This document shows positions 31,688-41,077 of a stretch of 41,077 nucleotides of DNA, piece by piece. Under the pieces are notes generated by a model. It was not told the origin of the DNA. It worked only from the letters and a program-made list of their open reading frames with translations, and made no database searches. Both the position numbers and the translations under genes were made by a program. The stretch spans positions 1-41,077 of the forward strand of contig JBBHKE010001303.1 in the NCBI GenBank assembly GCA_037447655.1, in the 5' to 3' direction. The DNA is from Zygnema cylindricum (taxonomy: Eukaryota; Streptophyta; Zygnematophyceae; Zygnematales; Zygnemataceae). Position 1 is the stretch's first letter. Each line of letters begins with the position of its first letter.

Positions 31688-32325
31688 TAGTGATGTGAAT
31701 CGAAAGCCTCTTGCCGGTATTTCGTATTTAACTAAATTTGGGAACTCGATAATCGATATATCGCTTCAATATGTCGTAGACCTCAATATCATGCTATTCA
31801 ATGAATATATCCGTCGATATTACGCTGTATTTTAATCGCTACATCAAATAAAAAATCAAACACCCCCCCTTCCCCTAGTCCCCCACACAGGGGGGGCAAA
31901 AATCGTCTGTACGGTTCACCATACTAAATCTGCACGAATACCCACCTTCTTCCAAATATATCGTGAAATAATTTGTTGGTCCCGGTGCAATGTATCTAGG
32001 CATTTGACAGGTCGATATATCGAATATCGGATTTATCGCGATAATTATTTACTTGATACACAGTAGTACTATTTCCCGCTCGTTTTGTAACGTTAACGTG
32101 TTGGGATGTCTGTACTGAACTCTCTTCATAGAAAGTACGGAATAAAAATTCATACGTGGTATGCCACGCTATATACAATCGATAACATAGTACAATATTC
32201 TATTTATCATCGATAAGGTATTTGTTGATATCAGAGCGATACGTTGGGACCGATCACCATTCGATTACCAATAAATATGTGTATTTTTTTTATGGCGATA
32301 AGTTTATTATCAATACACAACACTA
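31688..32325. mobile_element. Larger TATCG element with TAGTGWTGTG termini
   Basis: The left end is TAGTGATGTGAATCG and the inverse of the right end TAGTGTTGTGTATTG, making imperfect terminal inverted repeats. CGATA-rich sequence lies inside both ends. Flanking 8-mers agree only partly, so a hAT assignment is tentative. The C-rich stretch at 31861-31895 is unexplained. Confidence 0.45.
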
Positions 32326-32462
32326 CTATTTAAGGGTGAATGCCTAACGCCAACAAAAATTAATGTTAATCGATATAATTAACTTTAATTTGGATACACG
32401 CTCCTATATCATAGCCGGGATATTACCTGTTCACATATTTGACGCTTAAACAATGTGGGAAC
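32326..32462. repeat. Dispersed repeat, second copy, at the copia insertion site
   Basis: Shares blocks with 6478-6625 (ACGCCAACAAAA, TTTGGATACAC, TGTTCACATA). The copia element begins directly after it. Confidence 0.55.
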
Positions 32463-33550
32463 TGTAATTATGTGACCTCCATTGGTACACACAATGTCCA
32501 GCTTATGTGAAGCCTCTAGGATAGTATATGCACTTTTGACTTTGACAATGAATAAGTCCCACCTTGGGAAGCAAAAAACTCTGATTGACTACACCTCTGT
32601 GTAGCCTGTACCCCTTTAAGTATGCTCCAAAAAGAATCACTGAATTTGCTCACCTAAGCATTAAGTTATAGTTGTTTAAAGACAACATATTTATACAGAT
32701 GGCCTCTGAGAGAGGACTTTCCAAAATTTTGTCTAAGTCCTGAAAAACTCCTAATAGCAACTCTAAACCAATCAAAGTGAAGTACCCTAATTAATTTACA
32801 TACAAAGTACAACAGCCACCCTACTTTATGTACGGATATATTCGGCACCACTCTCAGTCTGCCACGTGGTAAAATAGGTTAATGGCATTCTTTCCTTTTT
32901 CTCTTCTGGCATCCAATAGGATGATGCCACATGTCATTTCTTCCCATTTCGCTGAACTTTTCCCAGATAGTCGTTCCGGCTTACAGGTACTCACACGTGC
33001 CGTCTGTTCTTTCCCGTTCGATTTGACGCCGCCCCGAATATATGTTGACCGTTGAATTTCACCGGTCAAAGTTCCGTGTTGACCGTTAAATTTCGACGGT
33101 CAACATTTCGTGTTGACCGCTTAAGTTTTCTTTGTGCTTTGCGAGCCGTCGATCGCGACATTTAATTTCGTCCGTCGAAATCAAATGTCTGTTTCATTTC
33201 GTGTGGTACGGCATTTCGTGCGGTACCATATGTTCCATGTTTCGTTTCGTACCGTAAGTCGCTAAAAGGAATGTGTCGTTGTATCATGTTTATTTAGCTA
33301 TCAAACATAATGTATGTATCGATTCGTTAAGACCTAACGGATAAGGCGAACGCCTATTCCGTACGGTCTTTGTCCGGAGGTTGCAGTATTCTGCCTGTGG
33401 CTAAACAACTCTTTTGCAAGAGTTTTATCTTCTATCTATCTCCTCATCTGTCTAAGGTAGCCATGGCTGCCTGTCAATTCTCAGTGACTACAACAAGTAT
33501 GAGAACAGCAGGACTCAAAAAGGTAGAATACAAAATATCACTTTTCAACA
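32463..33550 (-). repeat. 3' LTR of the copia element
   Basis: 1088 bases; in element sense it starts TGTTGAAAAGTG and ends AATTACA. It contains a CCACGTGG box near 32863 and a cluster of TTGACC/GGTCAA motifs at 33045-33118. Confidence 0.93.
33045..33118. promoter_or_regulatory. Cluster of TTGACC (W-box-like) motifs in the LTR
   Basis: TTGACC at 33045, 33079 and 33113 and GGTCAA at 33064 and 33098, regularly interleaved within 74 bases. The other LTR has the same arrangement at about 38391-38462 with one motif changed. TTGAC is the core bound by plant WRKY factors; a control role here is inference. Confidence 0.45.
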
Positions 33551-33560
33551 CTCCCCTTAT
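33551..33560 (-). other. Polypurine tract of the copia element
   Basis: In element sense ATAAGGGGAG lies immediately before the TG of the 3' LTR, the expected place for plus-strand priming. Confidence 0.85.
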
Positions 33561-33589
33561 TTTCAAGTCTAACTTTTCTTTCAGTCCAC

Positions 33590-34282
33590 ACATCTCCCTA
33601 CAAAATTTAAATTGGGAGAAGGAACCGGCTTAGTCATCATATCTGCTACCATCTCTCCATCCGGTCTATATTCCAAACTAATTAATTTATTCTCAACCTT
33701 CTCTCTAACAAAGCTCAAACGAATATCCATATGCTTTGCTTTAAAGTGATGCTTTGGGTTAGCTGCAATTACAATCGCAGCTTGATTGTCAGAAAATACC
33801 TTTTGCACTCCGCTCTTCATATATCCTAACTCTTGAAGCAAAGATTTTACCCACATCAATTCTTTCACAGCTGAACAAGAGGCCATATACTCAGCCTCCA
33901 TGGTGGACTGAGCAATCACATTTTGTTGCTTACTGCTCCAACAACAAGCCCCATTCCCAACATACAACACATACCCAGAAGTACACCTCCTCATCGGAGC
34001 ATCCCCATAACTAGCATCACTCCAAGTGGTGATGTTAGTATTATTCCCTCCCAAATGCAACCATAGATCTCTCGTTCCTATCAAGAATCGCATGACCCTT
34101 TTGGCCGCTTCCCAATCTTTCTTCCTAGGATCATTCGAACTCCTACTTAACACTCCCACAGCTGCAGCTAGATCAGGACGAGTACAGTTCATAAAGTAGA
34201 TCAAACTATCGACAACCTGTCTGTATGGAATAGTTTGCATGAACTTGCTTTCTTCAGGTCCTAGCTCATTATCCAGGATCAA
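33590..34282 (-). pseudogene. copia RNase H domain
   Basis: The frame has PYRQVVDSLIYFMNCTRPD, then WSDASYGD, TSGYVLYVGNGACCWSSKQQ, STMEAEYMA and FSDNQAAI, ending with HMDIRLSFVREKV and MVADMMTKP. This is the standard copia connection and RNase H region, including the acidic positions in SDAS, MEAEY and SDN. This part is nearly intact, but it is separated from the reverse transcriptase by a frameshift. Confidence 0.92.
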
Positions 34283-35015
34283 GACTCCCTCTTCTGAGCT
34301 ATTTTGAACAAGTTAGATAACATATTTTTGATCTTTAATTCGTCATCTTTTGTCTCTCCCACTATCATCAAGTCGAATACATAAATGGCAATGGTGATGT
34401 TCAACTCTTCATGATAGTAAAATGAGTGGTCAAATTGAATTTTAATAAAACCTTCACTTTGAAGAATTTTTTGTTTTTCCAATTTCCATGACCTTGGGGA
34501 TTGTTTGAGGCTGTAAAGAGCTTTTGGTAGTTTGCAAACCTTCTTATTGGATCTTTATAACCATCTAGTTGTCGCATGTACAACTCTTTTTTGATCTCGC
34601 TGTAGAGGAAAGCGGTCTTCACGTCCATCTGCTTGACCTCCATCTCGAGGTTGGCTGCCAGCGCAAAGAGAGTTTGGACGGATATAAAATTGAGGATAGG
34701 TGCAAATGTCTCTTGGTAATCAATCCCCTCCTTCTGTGTATACCGCTTTTTGACTAGTCTTGCTTTGTAACGCTCAATTGTTTTGTGTGCATTTTGTTTG
34801 ATCTTAAACCTCCATTTACTTCCAATTACTTTTCTTCCTTGTGGCAGATCTTTGAGAGTGCATGTATTTTTCTTCACAAAAGTGGCCATCTCTTCGTTTA
34901 TGGCTGCCTTCCATTTGTCGCTGTCCTCTATAGAAAATGCCTCTTTGAGACTTGTGGGCTCATCAGCGTGAACTAACCTTACGAACCTCCTCCATGGGGC
35001 CTTTGAGGTATCCAA
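34279..35015 (-). pseudogene. copia reverse transcriptase
   Basis: The frame at 34401-35015 has WKAAINEEMATFVKKNTC, GSKWRFKIKQN, ARLVKKRYTQKEGIDYQETFAP and MDVKTAFLYSEI, the copia RT fingers and palm with the first catalytic Asp in MDVKTAFL. The next block (34279-34482, another frame) has DHSFYYHEE and YVFDLMIVG, where copia elements have YVDD; the first Asp of that pair is Phe here. Inactive. Confidence 0.92.
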
Positions 35016-35449
35016 CCAATCACCAAACCTTTAAGAGGGGTGTCAGGACCGGCTACTTGATTATTGATAACGAGTGAGTGGTCAATCTCCGTTCCTTTCT
35101 TTTTTTGTTTTGCACCTTTTCATTTTCCAGCAATTGTCATTGTCTCTTTAGTATCGATTCTTTGAGTTATAGTGTTGTGTTCTTTTTGCCGTGCAATAAC
35201 TTCTTCACCTGTTGGTTGCTCCTCAATAGCAGGCAGCTCGAGGTCTTTGGTGGAGAGGGTGTCTCTTCTCCCTCACTTTTTGATTTGACGTCCTATGTTG
35301 CCTTGGTGTCTCGCTCGATTTCTTCATCACTTAAGGACCACATTGATGGTGAGTGATCAATTCCCCTTGTGCGGCTCCCACTATCTTCGGTTTGCCGTAG
35401 TTATCTGAACTTGACATTTCTGTTGATGGTAACTGTCTTAGTCTTTAAT

Positions 35450-36290
35450 TCAATAGGTTTTGTATTGCTCGTCATATCCAACGAATATCCCCTCAATTGC
35501 TGTAGGTGCTAGCTTTCCTCCTCTGTTGTTGTGGTTGAAAACATAGGTTTTGCTGCTAAACAATTTGAGATGCAATAATTAAGGACGTTTGCCGTGCCAC
35601 TTTTCGAACGGGGTTCACTTCTCTAATGCCCTATTTAGACATCAATTTTTGAGATATCTTGTTGTGTAGAAATTCTTCTCCCCAAAAGTCAAAGCTAATA
35701 GTGTGCATTGCCATCATGCTCCGCGACATTCTCAATAAGGTTCAATTCATGGTTCTGCCACACAATTCTGTTGTTGAGTTCTTGGCGCTGTCAGCTGGTG
35801 TTCGATCCCTTTTGAGCCGAGGAACCTCTTAAACTCAGTCGAGAAATATTCACCTCCGTTGTCGCTCCTTAAGGACTTAATTTTTGTGTCGTGCTTCTTT
35901 TCAGCCGTTGCTTTAAATAGCTTAAACTGCTCAAACACCTCACTTTTATGACAAAGAAGGAACGTGTGATTCTTTCGGGAGAAGTCCTCAATGAAGGTGA
36001 CCAGATTCCTTCTCCCACTGCTTAGGGCACCCTTGTTGGTCCCCAAACATCGGAATGGATTTGCACTTGTGGGCAAGTGGCTCTCGTTCCTCTATATGTT
36101 GCGACCTTTGGAAAAGGCAACCTGTGGGCTTTTCCTTATGCACACCCACTACAATCATCCAAAGTCTCATTATCCTCAAAATGTATTCCCTCAACTATCC
36201 CATTTTCTTCATTTCTTTCAATCTATCTAGATGCACATGTCCCAATCTTTTATGCCACATCATCAAATCACTTACACCAGCATAGTAAAC
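35450..36290 (-). pseudogene. copia integrase
   Basis: The zinc-binding region is seen as MMWHKRLGHVHLDRL, then a CSGCA..GKAHRLPFPK block interrupted by a stop. The core has FIEDFSR, LRSDNGGEYFS and QQNCVAEP, corresponding to the D, D and E of the catalytic triad. A later block in another frame has NHNNRGGKLAPTAIEG and FVGYDEQYKTY, typical of the copia integrase C-terminus. Frames are broken several times. Confidence 0.88.
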
Positions 36291-36386
36291 TCCCGTCTTT
36301 CCATTACTCAAATTCAGCCTAAACATTCTTTGGCTACCCTTTTCAGCTGTGAAGTACACTTCATTCTCATAGCTAGCAACAAAGAC

Positions 36387-36666
36387 TCATTTCTTAGTAC
36401 TAGTCTCAAAGCCTTTATTATCTAAGAGCGACGTAGAGATAAATTTTTTGTTCAACTCCGGAAAAAAAAGAACATCAGAGAAAGTGATTATGGATGTCTT
36501 TCTATCAACTACGACCCTCAGATCTACTGATCCCACTGAATTAGTGATCACTATTCTCCTATCCCCATACACTATCTCTACAGTAGGGATCTTTCTCATT
36601 TTGGTAAACAATGGTTTGTCTCTACACATATGCATAGAGGCTCCTGAATAATTGATCCATCCTTCT
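36387..36666 (-). pseudogene. copia aspartic protease
   Basis: WINYSGASMHMCRD corresponds to the W.xDSGAS.HM active site, but the catalytic Asp is Tyr. It is followed by VEIVYGDRRIVI, ITFSDVLFFPELNKKFIS and STSLLDNKGF, the normal downstream blocks. Confidence 0.85.
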
Positions 36667-36674
36667 TCAGGAGC

Positions 36675-37581
36675 TTATTTCACTCCACCGAAAGCACACT
36701 TTTGCCTCCTTGGAATCTCCGACTCACCTTTCACCTCCAACTCCTTGTTGAGGAGAAGTTCTCCATCGTCATCATCGGCATCCTCTCCCACGACTTGTGT
36801 TGCAACGAACGCCTTCTTTTTTTTTCCGGCTGGTTTTCCAATCGATTCTTTCTTCAATCTGAACTCAGTCAGCTTTGTGCACTCCGCCATGTAGTGTCCC
36901 GACTTCTTTCAAAAATGGGAAATCCCCTTCGAAGCCCTTGGTGCAGATCCGTCATGGTTTCCTCTTCCTCCTCCACCAAAGTTCCCATAAGGCTTCTTGG
37001 AATCCTTATCCCCCCAGTCAGTAGCGGTAGCCAATGCTTGAACACTCTTTCTTCCCCTATAAATCTCAATTGTGCTTTCTCGAACCAAAATCATCCCCAC
37101 AACAGAATTCCAGATCCAAAGATGATCTAACAAATCTTGGACCTTGTTAACAATGTTCTCATAATCATCTTGGAGTTTCATTAGCAAAGTGTTCACCTTC
37201 TCTTTCTCTGTTTCCCTTTTCCCTGCACTTTCTTACTTCATGAATAACCCAGTTAAATCATTACAAAAATCTAACATCTTAAATCTAACATCTTTCCCCC
37301 TTTGTACACATATGCTGTACCTTTTGATCTGCCAACTTCTGCTGCTGAATTGTACTGCTCTTGTAAATGTCGACAAGAGCTTCCCACAGCTCGTCTGCCC
37401 TCTGCACATGAAAGTAAGGTGTAGCCACTCCTTGAGTGAGACGCCCGAGAATAAAATCAGTCGCCACGGTGTTGTTAAAATCCCAGATTTCAGTATCATT
37501 CGCCTCTGTTTTCTGAACAAGTGCTACTAGAGCCGATCCACTAGCCATTGCTGTGATTTTCTCCTTCCCTTTGTTTGACAT
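36675..37581 (-). pseudogene. copia gag (capsid and degraded zinc knuckle)
   Basis: A likely start MSNKGKEKITAMASGSAL at 37581 is followed by FILGRLTQGV and ADELWEALVDIYKS, typical of the copia gag UBN2-type region. Later parts (LMKLQDDYENIV; GNFGGGGRGN) are in other frames. The knuckle reads KKSGHYMAEC with a stop where an upstream Cys is expected, so it is broken. Confidence 0.85.
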
Positions 37582-37791
37582 GATGTTTTCTGCAACATCT
37601 TCACCCCCTCTGCCCTTGCAAATCCTCTAGTGAACCGAGATCCTTTAAACCTTATAAGAACTCCCTATTTAGCGGATGGCCGACGCACACGGCCACTCAC
37701 AATGCCCCATAGTTGTTTTTCAAACAATGCACCCCTCATTATGGTTTCCCAATAAATGAACCATGTTCTATTAAAAATGGGCACCCTAGAG

Positions 37792-37806
37792 GGTGGGCCC
37801 ATAACC
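37792..37806 (-). other. Primer-binding site of half-tRNA (initiator Met anticodon) type
   Basis: Directly next to the 5' LTR the element sense reads GGTTATGGGCCCACC. This is complementary to GGTGGGCCCATAACC, the anticodon-arm sequence of plant initiator tRNA-Met as I remember it, not to a tRNA 3' end. Drosophila copia uses the same kind of internal site. Confidence 0.8.
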
Positions 37807-38882
37807 TGTAATTCAGTGACCTCCATTGGTACACATAATGTTTAGCTTATGTGAAGCCTCTAGGATAGTACATGCACTTTTAACTTTGACAATGAATAAG
37901 TCTCACCTTGGGAAGCAAAAATACTCTTACTGACTACACTCTTGTGTAGCCTGGACTCCCCTGAGTCCGCTGCAAAAAGAACCATTGAATTTGCTCAATT
38001 GAGCATTAAGTTATGGTTGTTCAAAGACATCATTTTTATACAGATGGCCTCTAGGAGAGAGGACTTTCCAAAATTTTGTCTAAGTCTTGAAAAACTCCTA
38101 ATAGCAACTCTAAACCAATCAAAGTGAAGTACCCTAATTAATGTACATAGAAAGTACATCAGCCGCCGTACTTTATGTATGGATATATTCGGCACCACTC
38201 TCGGTCTGCCACGTGGTAAAATAGGTCAATGGCATTCTGTCCTTTTTCTCTTCTGGCATCCAATAGGATGATGCCACGTGTCATTTCTTCCCATTTTGCC
38301 GAACTTTTCCTAGATAGTCGTTCCGGTTTACCGGTACTCACCCGTGCCGTCCGTTCTTTTCCGTTCGATTTGACGGCGCGCCGAATAATGTTGACCGTTG
38401 AATTTCACCGGTCAAAGTTCCGTGTTGACCGTTGAATTTCGACGTTCAACATTTCGTGTTGACCGCTTAAATTTTCTTTGTGTTTTGCGAGCCGTCCATC
38501 GCGACATTTAATTTCGTCCGTCGAAATCAAACGTCTGTTTCAATTCGTGTGGTAGTGCATGTTCCATGTTTCGTTTCATACCGTAAGTCGCTAAAAAAAA
38601 TATGTCGCTGTATCATGTTTATTTAGTTATCAAACATAATGTATGTATTGATTCGTTAAGACCTAACGGATAAGGCGAACGCTTATTCCGTACGGTCTGT
38701 GTCCGGAGGTTGCAGGATCAAATTCTGCTTGTGGCTAAACAACTTTTGCAAGAGCTTTATCTTCTGTTTATTTCCTTGTTTGTCAAAGGCATCCATGGCT
38801 GCCTGTCAATTCTCAGTGACTACGACAAGTATGAGAACAGCAGGACTCAAAAAGGTATAATACAAAATATCACTTTTCAACA
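37807..38882 (-). repeat. 5' LTR of the copia element
   Basis: 1076 bases, colinear with the 3' LTR and with small indels, for example a missing block of about 20 bases near 38550 that is present at about 33205-33230. Starts TGTAATT and ends TTTTCAACA on the plus strand. Confidence 0.93.
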
Positions 38883-38887
38883 AGAAC

Positions 38888-39928
38888 AAGTTCTCACGAT
38901 TATCACTCGACTTTGTAAATTGGAATCAATGAGTACACTTTTTTGTGCCGAAACACTCAATTATGGGTGTAAACACCCTTATCTAATATTTAATTTGTAC
39001 ACAATGCGCAATTTTAATACGAAATAACACATTTGATATATTACATTATTTAAAAACAATCAAAATTAGAGCAATTAACATTAATTAAAGAGTACCCATA
39101 TTAGCGTTTATAAAAAGTTGAGTTAAGTTAGATTGAGTCAAAGTGGTATTTTTTATTGAATGTTTTTTTCTTGTTCTTTTATGATAAATTCAAAGTTGGT
39201 CAACGTAGTTTATAAATAACACATTTATTCCATGCGCATATTCATTATTCGTTGGGTGTTTCATATAGGCGATTAATACATTTAGTATAACTATGTTTTT
39301 GTTCATCAGTGCGCCCGGATTCCACGTGCATGCTTCGGCCGCCTCTTACTTTCACTTTTATTGACAGAATTTTTTATGTGATTTCTAATTTATCACTTCA
39401 CAGACAAACTCAAGATAATAACTAAATAACGATTTGAAAAGCCAACACTTGGTGTAATTTGAACATGTTCTAAATACTAATATGTAGTACTATATAGCAA
39501 CTCTTTAACTCTTAAAAAAATTTAAGGATAAAAATAGAGAGGATTTAGGATTTTCTCGCTATTTCTGTTTTAAAAATTAATGATACAAACTAATGATACA
39601 AATGTTTTTCTTAAAAGATAGAGGGGAAAACACATTTATGGTGTCAAAGTTCTCTTATTTGAACTTACAACTTAGAATGGATTATGTATAGTAATGGTAC
39701 CAATCTTCGCCCAAAAGCATGCGGCAATGCATAATTTTTTTTTTTTTTTTGCTTTTTGTTTAGGGTGAGATCGTAAGTAGAAGATTTAAGAAGAGTAAGA
39801 AATGTGGGAAAAGACATTTTCAATTTGCGAAGTGTACAAAATTTGAATAAACACAATTTTATTTTCGTTTTAATAGTTTAGTAGGATAATGGTTACATAC
39901 CAAATACCATTTCAACCATAAAAGAAAA

Positions 39929-39930
<2 letters not shown>
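38888..39930. other. AT-rich intergenic DNA, nothing recognised
   Basis: A stretch near 39060-39125 (TTAGAGCAATTAACATTAATT, then ATTAGCGTTTAT) resembles interior parts of the foldback family but has no ends. No gene is seen. Confidence 0.3.

Positions 39931-39931
<1 letters not shown>

Positions 39932-40008
<77 letters not shown>
39932..40008 (+). repeat. (AG)n microsatellite
   Basis: About 38 AG units, followed by A runs and GAGA fragments to about 40075. Confidence 0.95.
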
Positions 40009-40011
<3 letters not shown>

Positions 40012-40079
40012 AAAAATAGAGAGAAATAGAGAGAAAAAAAAAAAAAAAGGTGACAAAGAGAGGGAACGAGAGAAAAAAC

Positions 40080-41077
40080 GTTTAAGTTTCAAAACGCGTC
40101 ACCATAAAAACATTGTAATTATTAATCCTAAAAAATACACTGTGTCAAACTCTTCATCACCATCTTATTTGCCACATGCTCTACTTTGGCACCTCAATTC
40201 AAATTATTGATTATCATTTACAAGCGTAACTTAAATACGTTTTTGAGAAAGACGATAGCTCGCCAACCTTTAGTGTGCACAAACACAAACTTACCTTGTT
40301 GATACCCCAAACAAAAAATTATACACAAACTTAACCTTATAAAAAATAACTCATATTTAATTGTAAGTATAAACAGTAGCATATGCATAAAAATAATCAG
40401 TATGGTTTTTTATTGAACCAAACATCCATTAAAAGTTACAATTAATTCTCGAATTTCAGCAAATGGCTTTCAATTTTCCGTTTTGACCCGTATTGCTCTT
40501 CTTTTGATATCTTGACCAACATCACAAACCGATATCTTTCTAGTGATTGGATTGTTTTTACCATGGATCAATGAAACTAAAGTACAAAAGATCCATATCT
40601 CGTCTTTGGTTATACGACCCATTTTGTTTCAAGGCGTTCATTCATTCCCACGCAAAGTCTAAGTGGAACTAGGGTCCGTTGCCTTGGTATGTGATAAAAA
40701 TTGCATATTGGAATTTGATAAGACTGTTAGAAACATGTTTAAAGCCTTTTGCACGGTTTTCCTCTATTGACATTTAGAATTATCCTCTAATGTAACATGA
40801 TTCCCTAACTATCAAAAAATTCCATTACTACAATTATTGTCAGCCACATATTCTATTCATTGAAAAAATACACATTCACGTTGAAACACTCACATTAAGG
40901 ATCAACTATTAATTAGAAGTAGCTCTTTTGTCCGCAAAACATATAGCTTGGTCTCTTGCCCTCTTAGCTCAACCCTTCTTTTAAAGTCTATTTCCTCTAC
41001 ACTCCTCTCTTAAGTATTTTCCCCTCTTAACTACTAAAATGCTATAATTAGTGAGAGATTTCAATGCAAAAATGCCA
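40080..41077. other. AT-rich DNA at the right edge, nothing recognised
   Basis: A 50-codon minus-strand frame at 40470-40622 starts MGRITKDEIWIF. It has no recognised family and no intron or neighbour to support it. The rest shows no gene. Confidence 0.3.

Larger units (their letters stand above)
32463..38882 (-). mobile_element. Ty1/copia LTR retrotransposon, full length, inactivated
   Basis: Two LTRs (32463-33550 and 37807-38882) start TG and end CA on the plus strand. They enclose gag, protease, integrase, reverse transcriptase and RNase H in copia order on the minus strand. The flanking 5-mers GGAAC (32458-32462) and AGAAC (38883-38887) are a target duplication with one mismatch. The LTRs agree at roughly nine in ten bases by eye, which suggests an old insertion. 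Reading frames carry many stops and frameshifts. Two active-site residues are also lost. Confidence 0.95.

Noticed and set aside
40470-40622. 50-codon minus-strand frame near the right edge
   Set aside because: Reads plausibly but has no recognised family, no neighbours and no splice evidence, so I do not call it a gene.
1-41077. CRISPR arrays, bacterial operons, ribosome binding sites, organellar DNA
   Set aside because: No regularly spaced identical repeats with unique spacers, and the genes are intron-bearing and eukaryotic.

Overview
The window looks like nuclear DNA of a green plant (streptophyte). It is AT-rich and intron-rich, with GT-AG introns up to about 1.8 kb, many microsatellites and nested transposon relics. 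Two plant-type genes support this. The first is a partial nuclear gene for the mitochondrial cytochrome c maturation ABC ATPase CCMA (ABCI1). The second is a complete seven-exon gene for a RING E3 ubiquitin ligase of the DA2/GW2 family. A Ty1/copia element also has a primer-binding site that matches, over 15 nt, the anticodon region of plant initiator tRNA-Met as I remember it. The DA2 homologue is predicted at 856 aa, about twice the length of the Arabidopsis and rice proteins. I cannot name the species; a non-seed lineage is only a guess. A 10-N gap (27711-27720) shows this is a scaffold.

Layout. 1-1600: the 3' half of CCMA (+), two clear exons, C-terminus not found. 2273-2489: a foldback MITE. 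3092-4951: a 5'-truncated, frameshifted LINE relic (-) ending in an endonuclease-like domain. 5000-16000: mostly non-coding, with a 43-nt poly(G) run, long polypyrimidine and polypurine tracts, a 46-bp tandem duplication, an array of CCACRTCAGCA motifs, palindromic GTAC-rich arrays, truncated DNA transposons, and a stretch with four G-boxes and a TATA-like box. 16351-22858: the DA2/GW2-like gene (-). 23938-32325: a dense nest of non-autonomous DNA transposons: a TA-flanked foldback family, a hAT-like MITE with a perfect 8-bp target duplication, Harbinger-like elements, a 214-bp foldback and TATCG-rich elements. 32463-38882: a full-length but inactivated Ty1/copia element (-) with two LTRs, PBS and PPT. 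38888-41077: AT-rich DNA with an (AG)n tract and no recognised gene.

The two genes have unrelated jobs (haem/cytochrome c assembly in mitochondria; ubiquitin signalling) and no operon-like relation. Most other sequence is explained by transposons. The least ordinary observations are the enlarged, repeat-bearing DA2 protein, the partial duplication of the DA2 exon-1 donor inside intron 1, the half-tRNA primer site of the copia element, the LINE with a restriction-like endonuclease tail, and the element family whose empty site is preserved in a second copy in the same window.
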